From the NCBI GenBank assembly GCA_030680355.1, contig JAUXVF010000012.1, forward strand, positions 1 to 64,000: 64,000 nt of DNA. Direction: 5' to 3'. Source of the stretch: Caulobacter sp. GTDB taxonomy: Bacteria; Pseudomonadota; Alphaproteobacteria; Caulobacterales; Caulobacteraceae. Positions 56,195 to 64,000 of this stretch are shown here, piece after piece. The notes beneath the pieces were generated by a model, which did not search any database, had not been told where the DNA came from, and saw only the letters and a program-made list of their open reading frames with translations. How positions within the stretch are numbered: position 1 is the stretch's first letter; the number at the start of each line of letters is the position of its first letter. The position numbers and the translations under genes were made by a program.

Positions 56195-57196
56195 ATGACC
56201 GCCAATCGCCAGATCGTGCTCGCCCAGCTGCCCGGCAGCGATCACCTGGGGCCGCAGCATTTCCGCCTCAACGTCGCCGAGGCCGGAGCGCCGGGCGAGG
56301 GCGAGGTGCTGCTGAAAATTCTCTACGTCAGCCTCGACGCCGCCAACCGGGCCTGGATGCAGGGGGCGACCTACCGCGCGGCCATCGAGTCGGGCGATGT
56401 CATGGCCGGCGGGGCTCTGGCCGAGGTGGTGGCGTCAAAGGCCGACCATCTGGCGCCGGGCGACCTGGTGTTCGCCGACACCGGCTGGCAGGAATACGCC
56501 GTGCTGCCGGCCAAACATCTGGCGAAGATCCCGCGCATGGAGCCCCTGACCCACCTGCTCAGCGTCTATGGCGTGGCCGGGCTGACCGCCTATTTCGGCC
56601 TGCTCGACTGCGGCCAGCCGAAGACCGGCGAGACCGTGGTGGTCTCGGCCGCCGCTGGCTCGGTCGGCTCGATCGTCGGCCAGATCGCCAAGATCAAGGG
56701 CTGCCGGGTGGTGGGCATCGCCGGCGGCGCGGAAAAATGCAAACTGCTGGTCGATGAGCTCGGGTTCGACGCGGCCATCGACTACAAGAGCGAGACCGTC
56801 CGCAAGGCCCTGCGCGCGGCGGCGCCGGACGGGGTCGACGTCTATTTCGACAATGTCGGCGGCGACATCCTCGAGGCGGCGCTGTTCAACATGAACACCC
56901 ACGGCCGCATCGCCTGCTGCGGCGCGGTCTCGCAATACGACGGCGCCGCCCCCTCCCACGGCCCGCGCGGCATCCCGGGTCTGATCGTGACCAAACGCCT
57001 GACCATGCGCGGCTTCATCGTCAGCGACTTTTCGGCCGGCAATGAGCAAGCCCTGACGGACCTGCAGACCTGGGTGGCGGATGGCCGGCTCAAGGTCCGC
57101 GAAGACGTGCTGGAGGGGCTGGAGAGCCTGCCCGGCGCCCTGGTCGGGCTGCTGGCGGGGGAGAATGTCGGCAAGCGCATGGTGCGGGTGGCCTAG
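56195..57196 (+). CDS. NADPH-dependent medium-chain reductase (CurA/YncB-like)
   Basis: A 333-residue member of the leukotriene B4 dehydrogenase-like MDR subgroup. It has the NADP-binding VVVSAAAGSVGSIVGQIAK, the conserved DVYFDNVGGDILEAAL, GRIACCGAVSQYD and the C-terminal ENVGKRMVRVA. No zinc ligands are present, as is normal for this group. It probably reduces double bonds of enones, with substrate unknown. An AGGAGG site precedes the ATG. The strong terminator at 57207 follows. Confidence 0.92.
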   Translation: MTANRQIVLAQLPGSDHLGPQHFRLNVAEAGAPGEGEVLLKILYVSLDAANRAWMQGATYRAAIESGDVMAGGALAEVVASKADHLAPGDLVFADTGWQEYAVLPAKHLAKIPRMEPLTHLLSVYGVAGLTAYFGLLDCGQPKTGETVVVSAAAGSVGSIVGQIAKIKGCRVVGIAGGAEKCKLLVDELGFDAAIDYKSETVRKALRAAAPDGVDVYFDNVGGDILEAALFNMNTHGRIACCGAVSQYDGAAPSHGPRGIPGLIVTKRLTMRGFIVSDFSAGNEQALTDLQTWVADGRLKVREDVLEGLESLPGALVGLLAGENVGKRMVRVA

Positions 57197-57206
57197 CCTC
57201 ACAATG

Positions 57207-57242
57207 CTCCGCTCATCCCCGCGAAAGCGGGGATGAGCGGAG
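57207..57242. terminator. Perfect bidirectional terminator
   Basis: A 16-bp stem beginning CTCCGCTCATCCCCGC with a GAAA tetraloop, followed by TTT. It lies between the convergent CurA-like gene and ruvX. A degenerate relative is present near 63507-63530 after lipA. Confidence 0.93.
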
Positions 57243-57263
57243 TTTATCCTGGGCGGCCCTGGA

Positions 57264-57737
57264 TCAGCCCGCCGCGTTCCGCAGCCGCTCCAGCGCGCCC
57301 TGCAGAATCCATGACGCGGCCATCTTGTCGACGACCTCGGCGCGGCGCTTGCGGTTGACGTCGTGTTCCTCGATCAGCACCCGGGTCACCGCCGCTGTCG
57401 ACAGCCGCTCGTCCCAGAAGGCGATCGGGATGTCCTTGAGCCGCAGCAGGTTGCGCGCCAGGGCCCGGTTGGACTGGCAGCGCACGCCCTCGGTCCCGTC
57501 CATATTGACCGGCAGTCCGATGACGATGCCCAGGGCGCCGCGGCTTTCCATCAGCTTGAACAGCTGTTTGGCGTCGTCGGTGAATTTGGTCCGGCGAATG
57601 GTCTCCAGCGGACTGGCGACGGTGCGGGTGACGTCGGACACGGCTACGCCGAGGGTCTTCTCGCCCGGGTCGAGCCCGACGATGGGCGCGTAGGGCGGCA
57701 GGGCCGCGGGCAGGTCGAGGAGGTCGAGAACGGGCAT
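57264..57737 (-). CDS. ruvX: Holliday junction resolvase-like RuvX (YqgF)
   Basis: A 157-residue RNase H-fold nuclease that processes the 5' end of pre-16S rRNA in E. coli. It has the motifs VGLDPGEKTLGVAVSD (first catalytic Asp), GIVIGLPVNMDGTEG, FWDERLSTAAVTRVL and, at the end, VDKMAASWILQGALE (Asp). It converges with the CurA-like gene. It diverges from gatC (82 nt between starts). Confidence 0.95.
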   Translation of the reverse strand: MPVLDLLDLPAALPPYAPIVGLDPGEKTLGVAVSDVTRTVASPLETIRRTKFTDDAKQLFKLMESRGALGIVIGLPVNMDGTEGVRCQSNRALARNLLRLKDIPIAFWDERLSTAAVTRVLIEEHDVNRKRRAEVVDKMAASWILQGALERLRNAAG

Positions 57738-57819
57738 CCGCTCCCTTTACTGTGGCGAACGGCTTGCAAACAGGCCCCTGTGACGGCTAACCCCCAGTCT
57801 CGAAACAAAGGAGGCCGCC

Positions 57820-58107
57820 ATGGCCATCGACGCGGAGCTGGTGCGCAAGGTCGCCCAGCTCGCCCACATCGCCGAACCCGAGGAACGGCTGGCCCCGCTG
57901 GCCGCCGAACTGAACGGCATCATCGCCTGGATCGAGCAGCTGGCCGAGGTCGACACCGACGGCGTCGAGCCGATGACCTCGGCCGTGGCCGCGACGCTGC
58001 CCCTGCGCGAGGACGTGGTCACCGACGGCGGCGATTCGGCGCGGGTTCTGGCCAACGCGCCCAAGACGGTCGACGGGTTTTTCGTGGTGCCGAAGGTGGT
58101 TGAATAG
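57820..58107 (+). CDS. gatC: Asp/Glu-tRNA amidotransferase subunit GatC
   Basis: A 95-residue structural subunit of the GatCAB amidotransferase, which converts Glu-tRNA(Gln)/Asp-tRNA(Asn) to the amidated forms. Family core: [41 protein letters not shown] and LREDVVTDG. An AAGGAGG site precedes the ATG. gatA follows with a 1-nt gap. gatB is not in this window. Confidence 0.96.
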   Translation: MAIDAELVRKVAQLAHIAEPEERLAPLAAELNGIIAWIEQLAEVDTDGVEPMTSAVAATLPLREDVVTDGGDSARVLANAPKTVDGFFVVPKVVE

Positions 58108-58108
58108 C

Positions 58109-59584
58109 ATGTCCGAACTCACCGCCCTGACCCTCAAGGCCGCCCTCGACGGCCTGAAGGCCAAATCGTTTTCCGCTGTCGAAATCACCCAGGCGCACAT
58201 CGCCGCCGTCGAGGCGGCGCGGCCGCTGAACGCTTTTGTGCTCGAGACGCCGGACAAGGCGCTGGACATGGCCGCCGCCTCCGACGCCCGCATCGCCCGC
58301 GGCGAGGCCGGCCGGCTCGAAGGCGCGCCGCTGGGGATCAAGGATCTGTTCTGTACCGAGGGCGTCCGCTCGACGGCCGGCTCGAAAATCCTCGGCAACT
58401 TCATTCCGCCCTATGAATCGACCGTCACGGCCAACCTGTTCGGCCAGGGCGCGGTGATGCTGGGCAAGCTGAACATGGACGAGTTCGCCATGGGCTCGTC
58501 CAACGAGACCAGCGCCTGGGGACCGGTGATCAATCCCTGGAAGAGCGCCAGCGGCGGCAACAGCGCCCTGACCCCCGGCGGCTCGTCGGGCGGCTCGGCG
58601 GCGGCGGTGGCGGCCGACATCTGCCTGGGGGCCACGGCCACCGACACCGGCGGCTCGATCCGCCAGCCGGCCGCCTTCACCGGCACGGTCGGCATCAAGC
58701 CGACCTACGGCCGCTGCTCGCGCTGGGGCGTGGTCGCCTTCGCCAGTTCGCTGGACCAGGCCGGGCCGATCGCCAAGACCGTCGAGGACGCCGCCATCCT
58801 GCTGACCACCATGGCCAGCCACGACCCCAAGGACTCCACCAGCCTGCCGGTTGAGACCCCCGATTTCGCGCCCTTCGTCGGCAAGTCGGTCAAGGGTCTG
58901 CGCGTCGGGGTGCCGAAGGAATACCGGGTCGACGGCATGCCGGCCGAGATCGAGAAACTCTGGCAGGACGGCGTCGACTGGCTCAAGGCCGCCGGCTGCG
59001 AGATCGTCGAGGTGTCGCTGCCGCACACCAAATACGCCCTGCCGGCCTACTACATCGTCGCCCCGGCCGAGGCCTCGTCGAACCTGGCCCGCTATGACGG
59101 CATGCGCTACGGCCTGCGCGCCGAGGGCAAAAACCTCAACGAGGTCTATGAGACGACCCGCGCCGAAGGCTTCGGCGACGAGGTCAAACGCCGCATCCTG
59201 ATCGGCACCTATGTGCTCAGCGCCGGCTATTACGACGCCTATTATCTCAAGGCCCAGAAGGTCCGCCGGCGCATCGCCGACGACTTCGACCAGGCCTGGC
59301 GGACCTGCGACGTGCTGCTGACCCCGACGGCGCCGTCGGCGGCGTTCGCGCTCGGTGAGCGTATGGCCGACCCGATCGCCATGTACCTGAACGACGTCTT
59401 CACGGTGACGACCAACCTCGCCGGTCTGCCGTCAATCAGCGTGCCGGCCGGCCTCGACGCCGGCGGCCTGCCGCTCGGCCTGCAGGTCATCGGTCGGGCG
59501 CTGGACGAAGGCACGGTGTTCTCGGTCGCCGGCGCGCTCGAAAAGGCGGCGGCGTTCCGCGGCAAGGCACAGCGCTGGTGGTAG
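58109..59584 (+). CDS. gatA: Asp/Glu-tRNA amidotransferase subunit GatA
   Basis: The 491-residue amidase subunit producing ammonia from glutamine for transamidation. The Ser-cisSer-Lys catalytic set is visible: Lys in [10 protein letters not shown], cis-Ser and Ser in [19 protein letters not shown] and [26 protein letters not shown] and the late [17 protein letters not shown] are also present. The start at 58109 is 1 nt after gatC. It converges with the acyl-ACP synthetase-like gene, with the CCCCTCCC hairpin between. Confidence 0.96.
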   Translation: MSELTALTLKAALDGLKAKSFSAVEITQAHIAAVEAARPLNAFVLETPDKALDMAAASDARIARGEAGRLEGAPLGIKDLFCTEGVRSTAGSKILGNFIPPYESTVTANLFGQGAVMLGKLNMDEFAMGSSNETSAWGPVINPWKSASGGNSALTPGGSSGGSAAAVAADICLGATATDTGGSIRQPAAFTGTVGIKPTYGRCSRWGVVAFASSLDQAGPIAKTVEDAAILLTTMASHDPKDSTSLPVETPDFAPFVGKSVKGLRVGVPKEYRVDGMPAEIEKLWQDGVDWLKAAGCEIVEVSLPHTKYALPAYYIVAPAEASSNLARYDGMRYGLRAEGKNLNEVYETTRAEGFGDEVKRRILIGTYVLSAGYYDAYYLKAQKVRRRIADDFDQAWRTCDVLLTPTAPSAAFALGERMADPIAMYLNDVFTVTTNLAGLPSISVPAGLDAGGLPLGLQVIGRALDEGTVFSVAGALEKAAAFRGKAQRWW

Positions 59585-59589
59585 CCGGC

Positions 59590-59610
59590 CCCCTCCCTTA
59601 GCGGGAGGGG
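59590..59610. terminator. Hairpin between gatA and the convergent ligase gene
   Basis: CCCCTCCC / GGGAGGGG around TTAGC. A perfect stem that can end both convergent transcripts. Confidence 0.7.
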
Positions 59611-59616
59611 ATCGCT

Positions 59617-61176
59617 CTAGGCGGCCCGCGCATCGGTCTCGGCCAGGCGCTGAATGGCGACATAGTCGGTCTTGCCGGTGCCCAGAACCGGGACTTCGGC
59701 GACCATGACGATCCGGCGCGGGATGGCGATTTCCGGGGCGCCGACGGTCTTGGCGTGGGTGACCAATTCGCTGACCGCGGCGTCGATCCGGTCTGTAAAC
59801 AGGATCAGGCGCTCACCCTTTTTTGAATCGGGCAGGGACACCACCGCGTGGCGGCCATCGGGCCAGACGGCGGCGGCGAGGTCCTCGGCGGCGGTCAGGG
59901 AGACCATCTCGCCGCCGATCTTGGCGAAGCGTTTGACCCGCCCCTTGATAACCACCCAGCGGTCGTCGTCGTCGGTGATGGTGACCACGTCGCCGGTGTC
60001 GTGCCAGCCGCCGGGCAGGGCGTCGATGCCGCCGGCTTCGTTCAGATAGCCGATCATGACATTGGGGCCGCGCAGGAACAGCCGACCGCCGTCGGTGATG
60101 CCCTCGACCGGCTCGATGCGGGTCTCCATGCCGGGCAGCATGCCGCCGACCGTGCCCCGGCGGTTGTCGACCGGCTTGTTCACCGCCACCACGGGCGAGG
60201 CTTCGGTGGCGCCATAGCCTTCCAGCACCGGGATCGGGCCAAACCGCGCGGCGACCAGATTGTGGGTCTCGTCGCGAACCTTCTCGGCGCCGCAGACGAT
60301 GAACTTCAGCCCCGACAGATCGCCGGCGTCGGCCGAGCGCGCGTACTGGTTCACGAAGGTGTCGGTGGCCAGCAGGATCGAAGCGCCGCTGTCGCGGATC
60401 AGGGGCGGGATCTGTTTGATATGCAGGGGCGAGGGGTATTGGAACGCCTTCATCCCGGTCAGGATCGGCAGCAGTACGCCGCCGGTCAGACCGAAACAGT
60501 GGAAGGTCGGCAGCGGGTTGAACATCACCCAGTCGGGATCCAGCTCGATATGGCTGGCGATCTGCTGGACGTTGCTGACCAGGTTGGTGTGGCTGAGCAC
60601 CACGCCGCGCGGGGCGCCGAAACTGCCCGAGGTGAACAGGATCACGCCCGGATCATCGGGCTTCAGCGGCGCGCGGAACCGGCGCGGGAACTTGTCGGCG
60701 GCGGCGGCGAACAGCTTGTCGGCCAGGCCGATCTTCTCGCGGACGTCCTCAAGATAGATGACCTCGCAGGTCGCCTCCAGAGCGTCGACCAGATCGTGCA
60801 GCTTGCCCTGTTCGATGAAGCGGTGGGCGGTCAGCACACGCTTGATCCCGGCCAGCTTGCAGGCGGCCCGCAGGTTGCGCAGACCGGAGGTGAAGTTGAG
60901 CATGGTCGGCACGCGCCCGAAGGCGTGCAGGCCAAAGAAGGTGACCACAACGCCCGAGCCGCTGGGCAGCAGGATTCCGACCCGCTCGCCCGGCTCGGTG
61001 AACTGGGCGACCTTGCGGCCAAGCGCGAAACTGGCCCGGATCAGATCAGTATAGCTGAGCGGGTTTCGGTCCTGATCCTCGAGGATCGGCTTCTTGGCCC
61101 CGTATCGTTCCCGGGCGGCGAGCAGCGCGTCAAAGACCGACTGCTCACCGTCCCGCGTATCGTAAGCACGCGGCAT
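59617..61176 (-). CDS. AMP-binding acyl-ACP/acyl-CoA synthetase (Aas-like, ligase domain only)
   Basis: A 519-residue ANL-family enzyme. It has the ATP loop VILFTSGSFGAPRGVVLSH, the acyl-adenylate motif GYGATEASPVVAVN, the hinge YLNEAGGIDALPGGWHDTGDVV and GRVKRFAKIGGEMVSL, and the late catalytic Lys in VLGTGKTDYV. It is closest in style to the acyl-ACP synthetase half of Aas, which recycles acyl chains into phospholipids, but lacks the acyltransferase domain. The substrate could equally be a free fatty acid for CoA. It is monocistronic, and diverges from nothing close. Confidence 0.88.
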   Translation of the reverse strand: MPRAYDTRDGEQSVFDALLAARERYGAKKPILEDQDRNPLSYTDLIRASFALGRKVAQFTEPGERVGILLPSGSGVVVTFFGLHAFGRVPTMLNFTSGLRNLRAACKLAGIKRVLTAHRFIEQGKLHDLVDALEATCEVIYLEDVREKIGLADKLFAAAADKFPRRFRAPLKPDDPGVILFTSGSFGAPRGVVLSHTNLVSNVQQIASHIELDPDWVMFNPLPTFHCFGLTGGVLLPILTGMKAFQYPSPLHIKQIPPLIRDSGASILLATDTFVNQYARSADAGDLSGLKFIVCGAEKVRDETHNLVAARFGPIPVLEGYGATEASPVVAVNKPVDNRRGTVGGMLPGMETRIEPVEGITDGGRLFLRGPNVMIGYLNEAGGIDALPGGWHDTGDVVTITDDDDRWVVIKGRVKRFAKIGGEMVSLTAAEDLAAAVWPDGRHAVVSLPDSKKGERLILFTDRIDAAVSELVTHAKTVGAPEIAIPRRIVMVAEVPVLGTGKTDYVAIQRLAETDARAA

Positions 61177-61255
61177 ATGGGCGAAACTCCCCGACTGTTT
61201 CCCACCAGACTTATCGGGGGACCCTATAGTCCGGGTTCACACTTGAAAAGATGTG

Positions 61256-62305
61256 TCACAGTTCGTGAGGCGAGGCTGCGGAAACGGCGGCCTTGCGGGC
61301 CTCGATCCGCTGCCTGACAAAGTCTTCCACCGCCGTCAGCCAGGGCGTCCGAATATCGTCCCGCTCCTGATGCAGCGCGTGGCGGCCATTCTCGAACCTC
61401 TGCAGAACGCAATTGACCATGGCCGCGCACACACGCGCCTGGGCCGCGGCATCGGCATGGCTGTCACGGGTTCCGGCCAGCAACAGGGCCGGCATGCGCA
61501 GTTGCGCCAGACCCGGCGTGATGTCGCGAGACGACGTCTCGAAACTGGCCAGCCAGCCCAGACTCTGTCCGCCCATGCGCAGGTCGGGATTGGTCAGCTG
61601 CCACGCCTTCTGAACGGCGCCGCGCAGGGGTGCGCTGGTCAGGCCCTGGCCGCGACCGTCGGGGCCGTCGCGTTTCCAGCCGCCGTCCCATCGCGCCGGA
61701 ACCCGGCCCAGGCCAACCCGGACCAGCCAGGCGCGGGAGCCGTTCATCGCCCCGCCGGCCGCGAAGGCCGGGGCGCTGAGGATCAGGCCGTCGGCGCCGG
61801 CGCCCTTCTCCAGAGCCGCCACGGCCACCAGTCCGCCGACCGAATGGCCGAGGATGATCAGCGGCGTGTCCGGGGAGCCGGCGGCCATCATCCGGGTCAG
61901 CGCCTTCGTGGCGGCGATGTCGTTGTTGAAGGTCGGGGCGTGGCCGAGGTCGCGGGGCAGAACGTAGCGTTCCGATCCGCCCTGGCCCGCCCGCTCGAGC
62001 ACCCAGACGGTGTAGCCCTTGCCGTTGAGGTCCCGAACGGTTTCGAACCATGTCTCGGCCGACTCGCCGTAGCCGGTCAGCACCAGAATCTGGGCCTTCG
62101 GCGCGATGGCGGTCGTCGCCACGCCATAGCGCTGGGCGGGGGCGTCGCCGACCTTGATCAGACCCCAGGCCCAGCCCTCCGGAGCCCAGAAGCGGGGCGA
62201 CAACGCCGGCGGAATGCGGCTCTCGATGAACGGCGCGCGACCGTCCCCGCCGCCGCAGGCCGCGAGGAGCAACAGGAGGCCGGCAAGGACGAGACGAAGG
62301 CGCAT
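61256..62305 (-). CDS. Alpha/beta-hydrolase lipoprotein (lysophospholipase-like)
   Basis: A 349-residue lipoprotein with a signal peptide MRLRLVLAGLLLLLAAC (lipobox LAAC). The alpha/beta-hydrolase domain has the nucleophile elbow ILGHSVGGLVA (GxSxG), the acid in LLAGTRDSHADA and the catalytic His in NGRHALHQERDD. The pattern ILVLTGYGESAETWFETVRD, ...WVLERAGQGGS resembles PldB-type monoacylglycerol and lysophospholipid lipases. It probably acts on lipids at the inner face of the outer membrane or in the periplasm. The start at 62305 places the signal peptide at the N-terminus. Confidence 0.88.
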   Translation of the reverse strand: MRLRLVLAGLLLLLAACGGGDGRAPFIESRIPPALSPRFWAPEGWAWGLIKVGDAPAQRYGVATTAIAPKAQILVLTGYGESAETWFETVRDLNGKGYTVWVLERAGQGGSERYVLPRDLGHAPTFNNDIAATKALTRMMAAGSPDTPLIILGHSVGGLVAVAALEKGAGADGLILSAPAFAAGGAMNGSRAWLVRVGLGRVPARWDGGWKRDGPDGRGQGLTSAPLRGAVQKAWQLTNPDLRMGGQSLGWLASFETSSRDITPGLAQLRMPALLLAGTRDSHADAAAQARVCAAMVNCVLQRFENGRHALHQERDDIRTPWLTAVEDFVRQRIEARKAAVSAASPHEL

Positions 62306-62363
62306 CGGGGGCAGTGTCGGGCGCCTCGGCAGGGTCTCGCAAGGGTGTGCACGCGCAAGGAGG

Positions 62364-62479
62364 TTGCGTGGTTCGAGACGCTCGCCTGGCGCTCGCCCCT
62401 CACCCTGACGAAAATTGGGGTAGCCCGCCCCCTGTTCGGCATCCTGAGGAGCCCCGCAGGGGCGTCTCGAAGGACGCAC
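62364..62479. repeat. Inverted pair of REP-like palindromic units upstream of lipA
   Basis: Unit 1 (62364-62410) starts TTGCGTGGTTCGAGACGC and ends CTCACCCTGACG, the variant found at 372-409. Unit 2 (62439-62479) ends GTCTCGAAGGACGCAC, the other variant, in inverse orientation, 28 nt away. The pair lies between the divergent lipoprotein and lipA genes. Confidence 0.75.
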
Positions 62480-62537
62480 GACGTTTCCACGCGCCAATGC
62501 GCTTGATCCGGGGCCCCGGAAGGACGATCTAGGCGTC

Positions 62538-63497
62538 ATGGCTACGGTGATCGACACCCTCACGGCGCGCCCGCGCCACCCCGAAAAGCAGAACCGGCCC
62601 GAGACGCCGCTGCTGCGCAAGCCCGAGTGGCTGCGGGTGCGTGCGCCCGGCTCAGCCGGCTACAATGAAACCCGCGACATCGTCCGCTCGCATGGCCTGA
62701 CCACGGTCTGCGAAGAGGCCGCCTGTCCCAACATCGGCGAATGCTGGACCCAGAAACACGCGACCATGATGATCATGGGCGAGATCTGCACCCGCGCCTG
62801 CGCCTTCTGCAACGTCATCACCGGCAAGCCAAACGCCCTGGATCCCACCGAGCCGGCCCGGGTCGCTGAAGCGGTGGCGATGATGGGCCTCAAACATGTG
62901 GTCATCACCTCGGTCGACCGGGACGATCTGGAGGACGGCGGCGCCGCCCATTTCGCCGCCGTGGTCCACGCCATCCGCGCCGCGGCGCCCGGCACGACCA
63001 TCGAGATCCTGACTCCCGACTTCCTGCGCAAGGAGGGCGCGGCCGAGGTCGTCATCGATTCGGCGCCGGACGTGTTCAACCACAACCTCGAAACCGTGCC
63101 CCGCCTGTATCTGACGATCCGGCCGGGCGCCCGCTACTACAACAGCCTGCGCCTGCTCGAGCGGGTGAAGGATCGCGACCCCCGCCGCTTCACCAAGTCC
63201 GGCCTGATGGTCGGCCTGGGCGAGGCGAAGGAGGAGGTCATGCAGGTGATGGACGACATGCGCTCCGCCGGCGTCGATTTCCTGACCATCGGCCAGTATC
63301 TGCAGCCGACCCGCAAACACGCCGCCGTCGACCGGTTCGTTCACCCCGACGAATTCGCCGCCTATGAGGCCATCGCCCGGTCCAAGGGCTTTCTGATGGT
63401 TTCGGCCAGCCCCCTGACCCGCTCCTCGCACCATGCCGGCGAGGACTTCGCCCGGCTCAAGGCCGCCCGCGAGGCGCTGGATCTCGCAGCTCAATAG
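62538..63497 (+). CDS. lipA: Lipoyl synthase
   Basis: Radical SAM enzyme that inserts two sulphurs into octanoyl-lipoyl domains. The 319 residues have both iron-sulphur clusters: the auxiliary [12 protein letters not shown] (CX4CX5C) and the radical [11 protein letters not shown] (CX3CX2C), then [20 protein letters not shown] and [13 protein letters not shown], and the C-terminal [10 protein letters not shown]. It completes the pathway started by LipB at 1041. It is followed by the RatA-type gene after about 45 nt. Confidence 0.97.
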   Translation: MATVIDTLTARPRHPEKQNRPETPLLRKPEWLRVRAPGSAGYNETRDIVRSHGLTTVCEEAACPNIGECWTQKHATMMIMGEICTRACAFCNVITGKPNALDPTEPARVAEAVAMMGLKHVVITSVDRDDLEDGGAAHFAAVVHAIRAAAPGTTIEILTPDFLRKEGAAEVVIDSAPDVFNHNLETVPRLYLTIRPGARYYNSLRLLERVKDRDPRRFTKSGLMVGLGEAKEEVMQVMDDMRSAGVDFLTIGQYLQPTRKHAAVDRFVHPDEFAAYEAIARSKGFLMVSASPLTRSSHHAGEDFARLKAAREALDLAAQ

Positions 63498-63541
63498 TCC
63501 GCCCACCCGGCGAACACCGGGATGAGCGGTTTGGGATTGTC

Positions 63542-64000
63542 TTGAAACACGAACTGACCCGCGTTCTGCCCTACAAGCCCGACCAGCTGTTCGCCCTGGT
63601 CGGCGACGTCGAGCGCTATCCCGAGTTCGTGCCCTGGATCACGGCCCTGCGGGTCTGGAACCGGCGGGAACTGGCCGACGGCGCCAACCAGCTCGACGCT
63701 GAGGCGGCGGTGGGGTTCTCCTTCCTCAAGGAGCGGTTCTCGACCCGGGTCCGACGCGATCTGGCGGCGCGGACCATCGATGTCAGCCTGATCAGCGGAC
63801 CGTTTCGCCGGCTGCAGAACCGTTGGCGGTTCGTGGAGCATCCGGAAGGAACCTGTATCGAGTTCGAGATCGATTTCGAGTTCAAGGTCGGCTTTCTCGA
63901 CCGCCTGCTGCACGCCAATTTCGATCACGCCGTCGCGCGCCTGATCCAGTGTTTCGACGAGCGGGCCCAGGCGCTCTACGGCCAGCCACAGCGCCCCTGA
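63542..64000 (+). CDS. RatA/COQ10-type START-fold protein
   Basis: A 152-residue protein of the polyketide-cyclase / START family (COQ10/RatA). It has LTRVLPYKPDQLFALVGDVERYPEFVPWI, LISGPFRRLQNRWRFVE and FEFKVGFLDRLL. COQ10 proteins bind ubiquinone and support respiration; E. coli RatA blocks 70S assembly, but the family name toxin is not informative here. The gene next to lipA in many alphaproteobacteria is this family. The start is TTG at 63542, and the stop codon is the last three bases of the window. Confidence 0.9.
   Translation: MKHELTRVLPYKPDQLFALVGDVERYPEFVPWITALRVWNRRELADGANQLDAEAAVGFSFLKERFSTRVRRDLAARTIDVSLISGPFRRLQNRWRFVEHPEGTCIEFEIDFEFKVGFLDRLLHANFDHAVARLIQCFDERAQALYGQPQRP

Noticed and set aside
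63542-64000. RatA as a dedicated toxin of a toxin-antitoxin pair
   Set aside because: No antitoxin partner is visible and the lipA neighbourhood fits a COQ10-like ubiquinone-binding role.

Overview
The window is high-GC alphaproteobacterial chromosome, almost certainly from the Caulobacteraceae (Caulobacter or Phenylobacterium type). Four cell-cycle and polarity genes typical of that family lie within 33 kb: spmX, mipZ, divK and pleD. The blocks clpS-clpA / dinB / divK-pleD-rpmG and rnr-topA-dprA-plsY-pyrC'-pyrB also look like the Caulobacter arrangement as I remember it. This assignment rests on protein resemblance; no database search was possible.

Layout. 0-6 kb: repeats, a small ORF, a FliN-like protein, lipB, three DUF805 membrane paralogues, pccA and msrB. 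6-9.5 kb: a composite repeat, tRNA-Leu(GAG), mgtE and spmX. 9.5-21.3 kb: a leucine/isovalerate catabolic set (ivd, liuB, liuC, liuD). It is split by accessory genes: an HTH-SpoVT/VapC toxin-antitoxin pair, a DUF3574 lipoprotein, a quinone-reductase-like flavoprotein, a 23-codon ORF with an unusually strong ribosome binding site, tam, a patatin phospholipase, and an AT-rich membrane gene fitted exactly between liuB and liuC. 21.4-26.4 kb: DUF1489, panC, mipZ, a membrane J-domain protein, a D,D-carboxypeptidase with SPOR domain, and a phasin behind two PhaR-like operators. 26.4-34 kb: a RidA/GDPD/FemAB-like operon, a DUF4287 protein, HIT, aldo-keto reductase, EamA and a MASE1 hybrid kinase. 34-41 kb: clpA-clpS, dinB, HAD, divK-pleD, rpmG. 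41-44.7 kb: two NUDIX genes, DUF4424, VOC and an orphan lower-GC two-gene cassette. 44.7-55 kb: rnr, topA, a Pro/Ala-rich membrane protein, dprA, plsY, a pseudo-dihydroorotase and pyrB. 55-64 kb: AEC transporter, a repeat cluster, CurA-like reductase, ruvX, gatC-gatA, acyl-ACP synthetase-like, lipoprotein hydrolase, lipA and coq10/ratA.

How the genes work together. SpmX, DivK and PleD belong to the swarmer-to-stalked polarity circuit, and MipZ places the division plane. Ivd, LiuB/LiuD and LiuC form the isovaleryl-CoA to HMG-CoA route, while PccA serves propionyl-CoA. LipB and LipA, at opposite ends, make the lipoyl cofactor. PyrB with a catalytically dead PyrC-like partner should form an aspartate transcarbamoylase complex. 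At least four families of intergenic palindromic repeat are present, often as inverted pairs. I saw no prophage, insertion sequence, CRISPR array or rRNA. The most unusual items are the double-DNA-binding-domain antitoxin, the AT-rich gene translationally coupled into the liu operon, the 23-codon ORF with a near-complete anti-16S match, and the repeat families.
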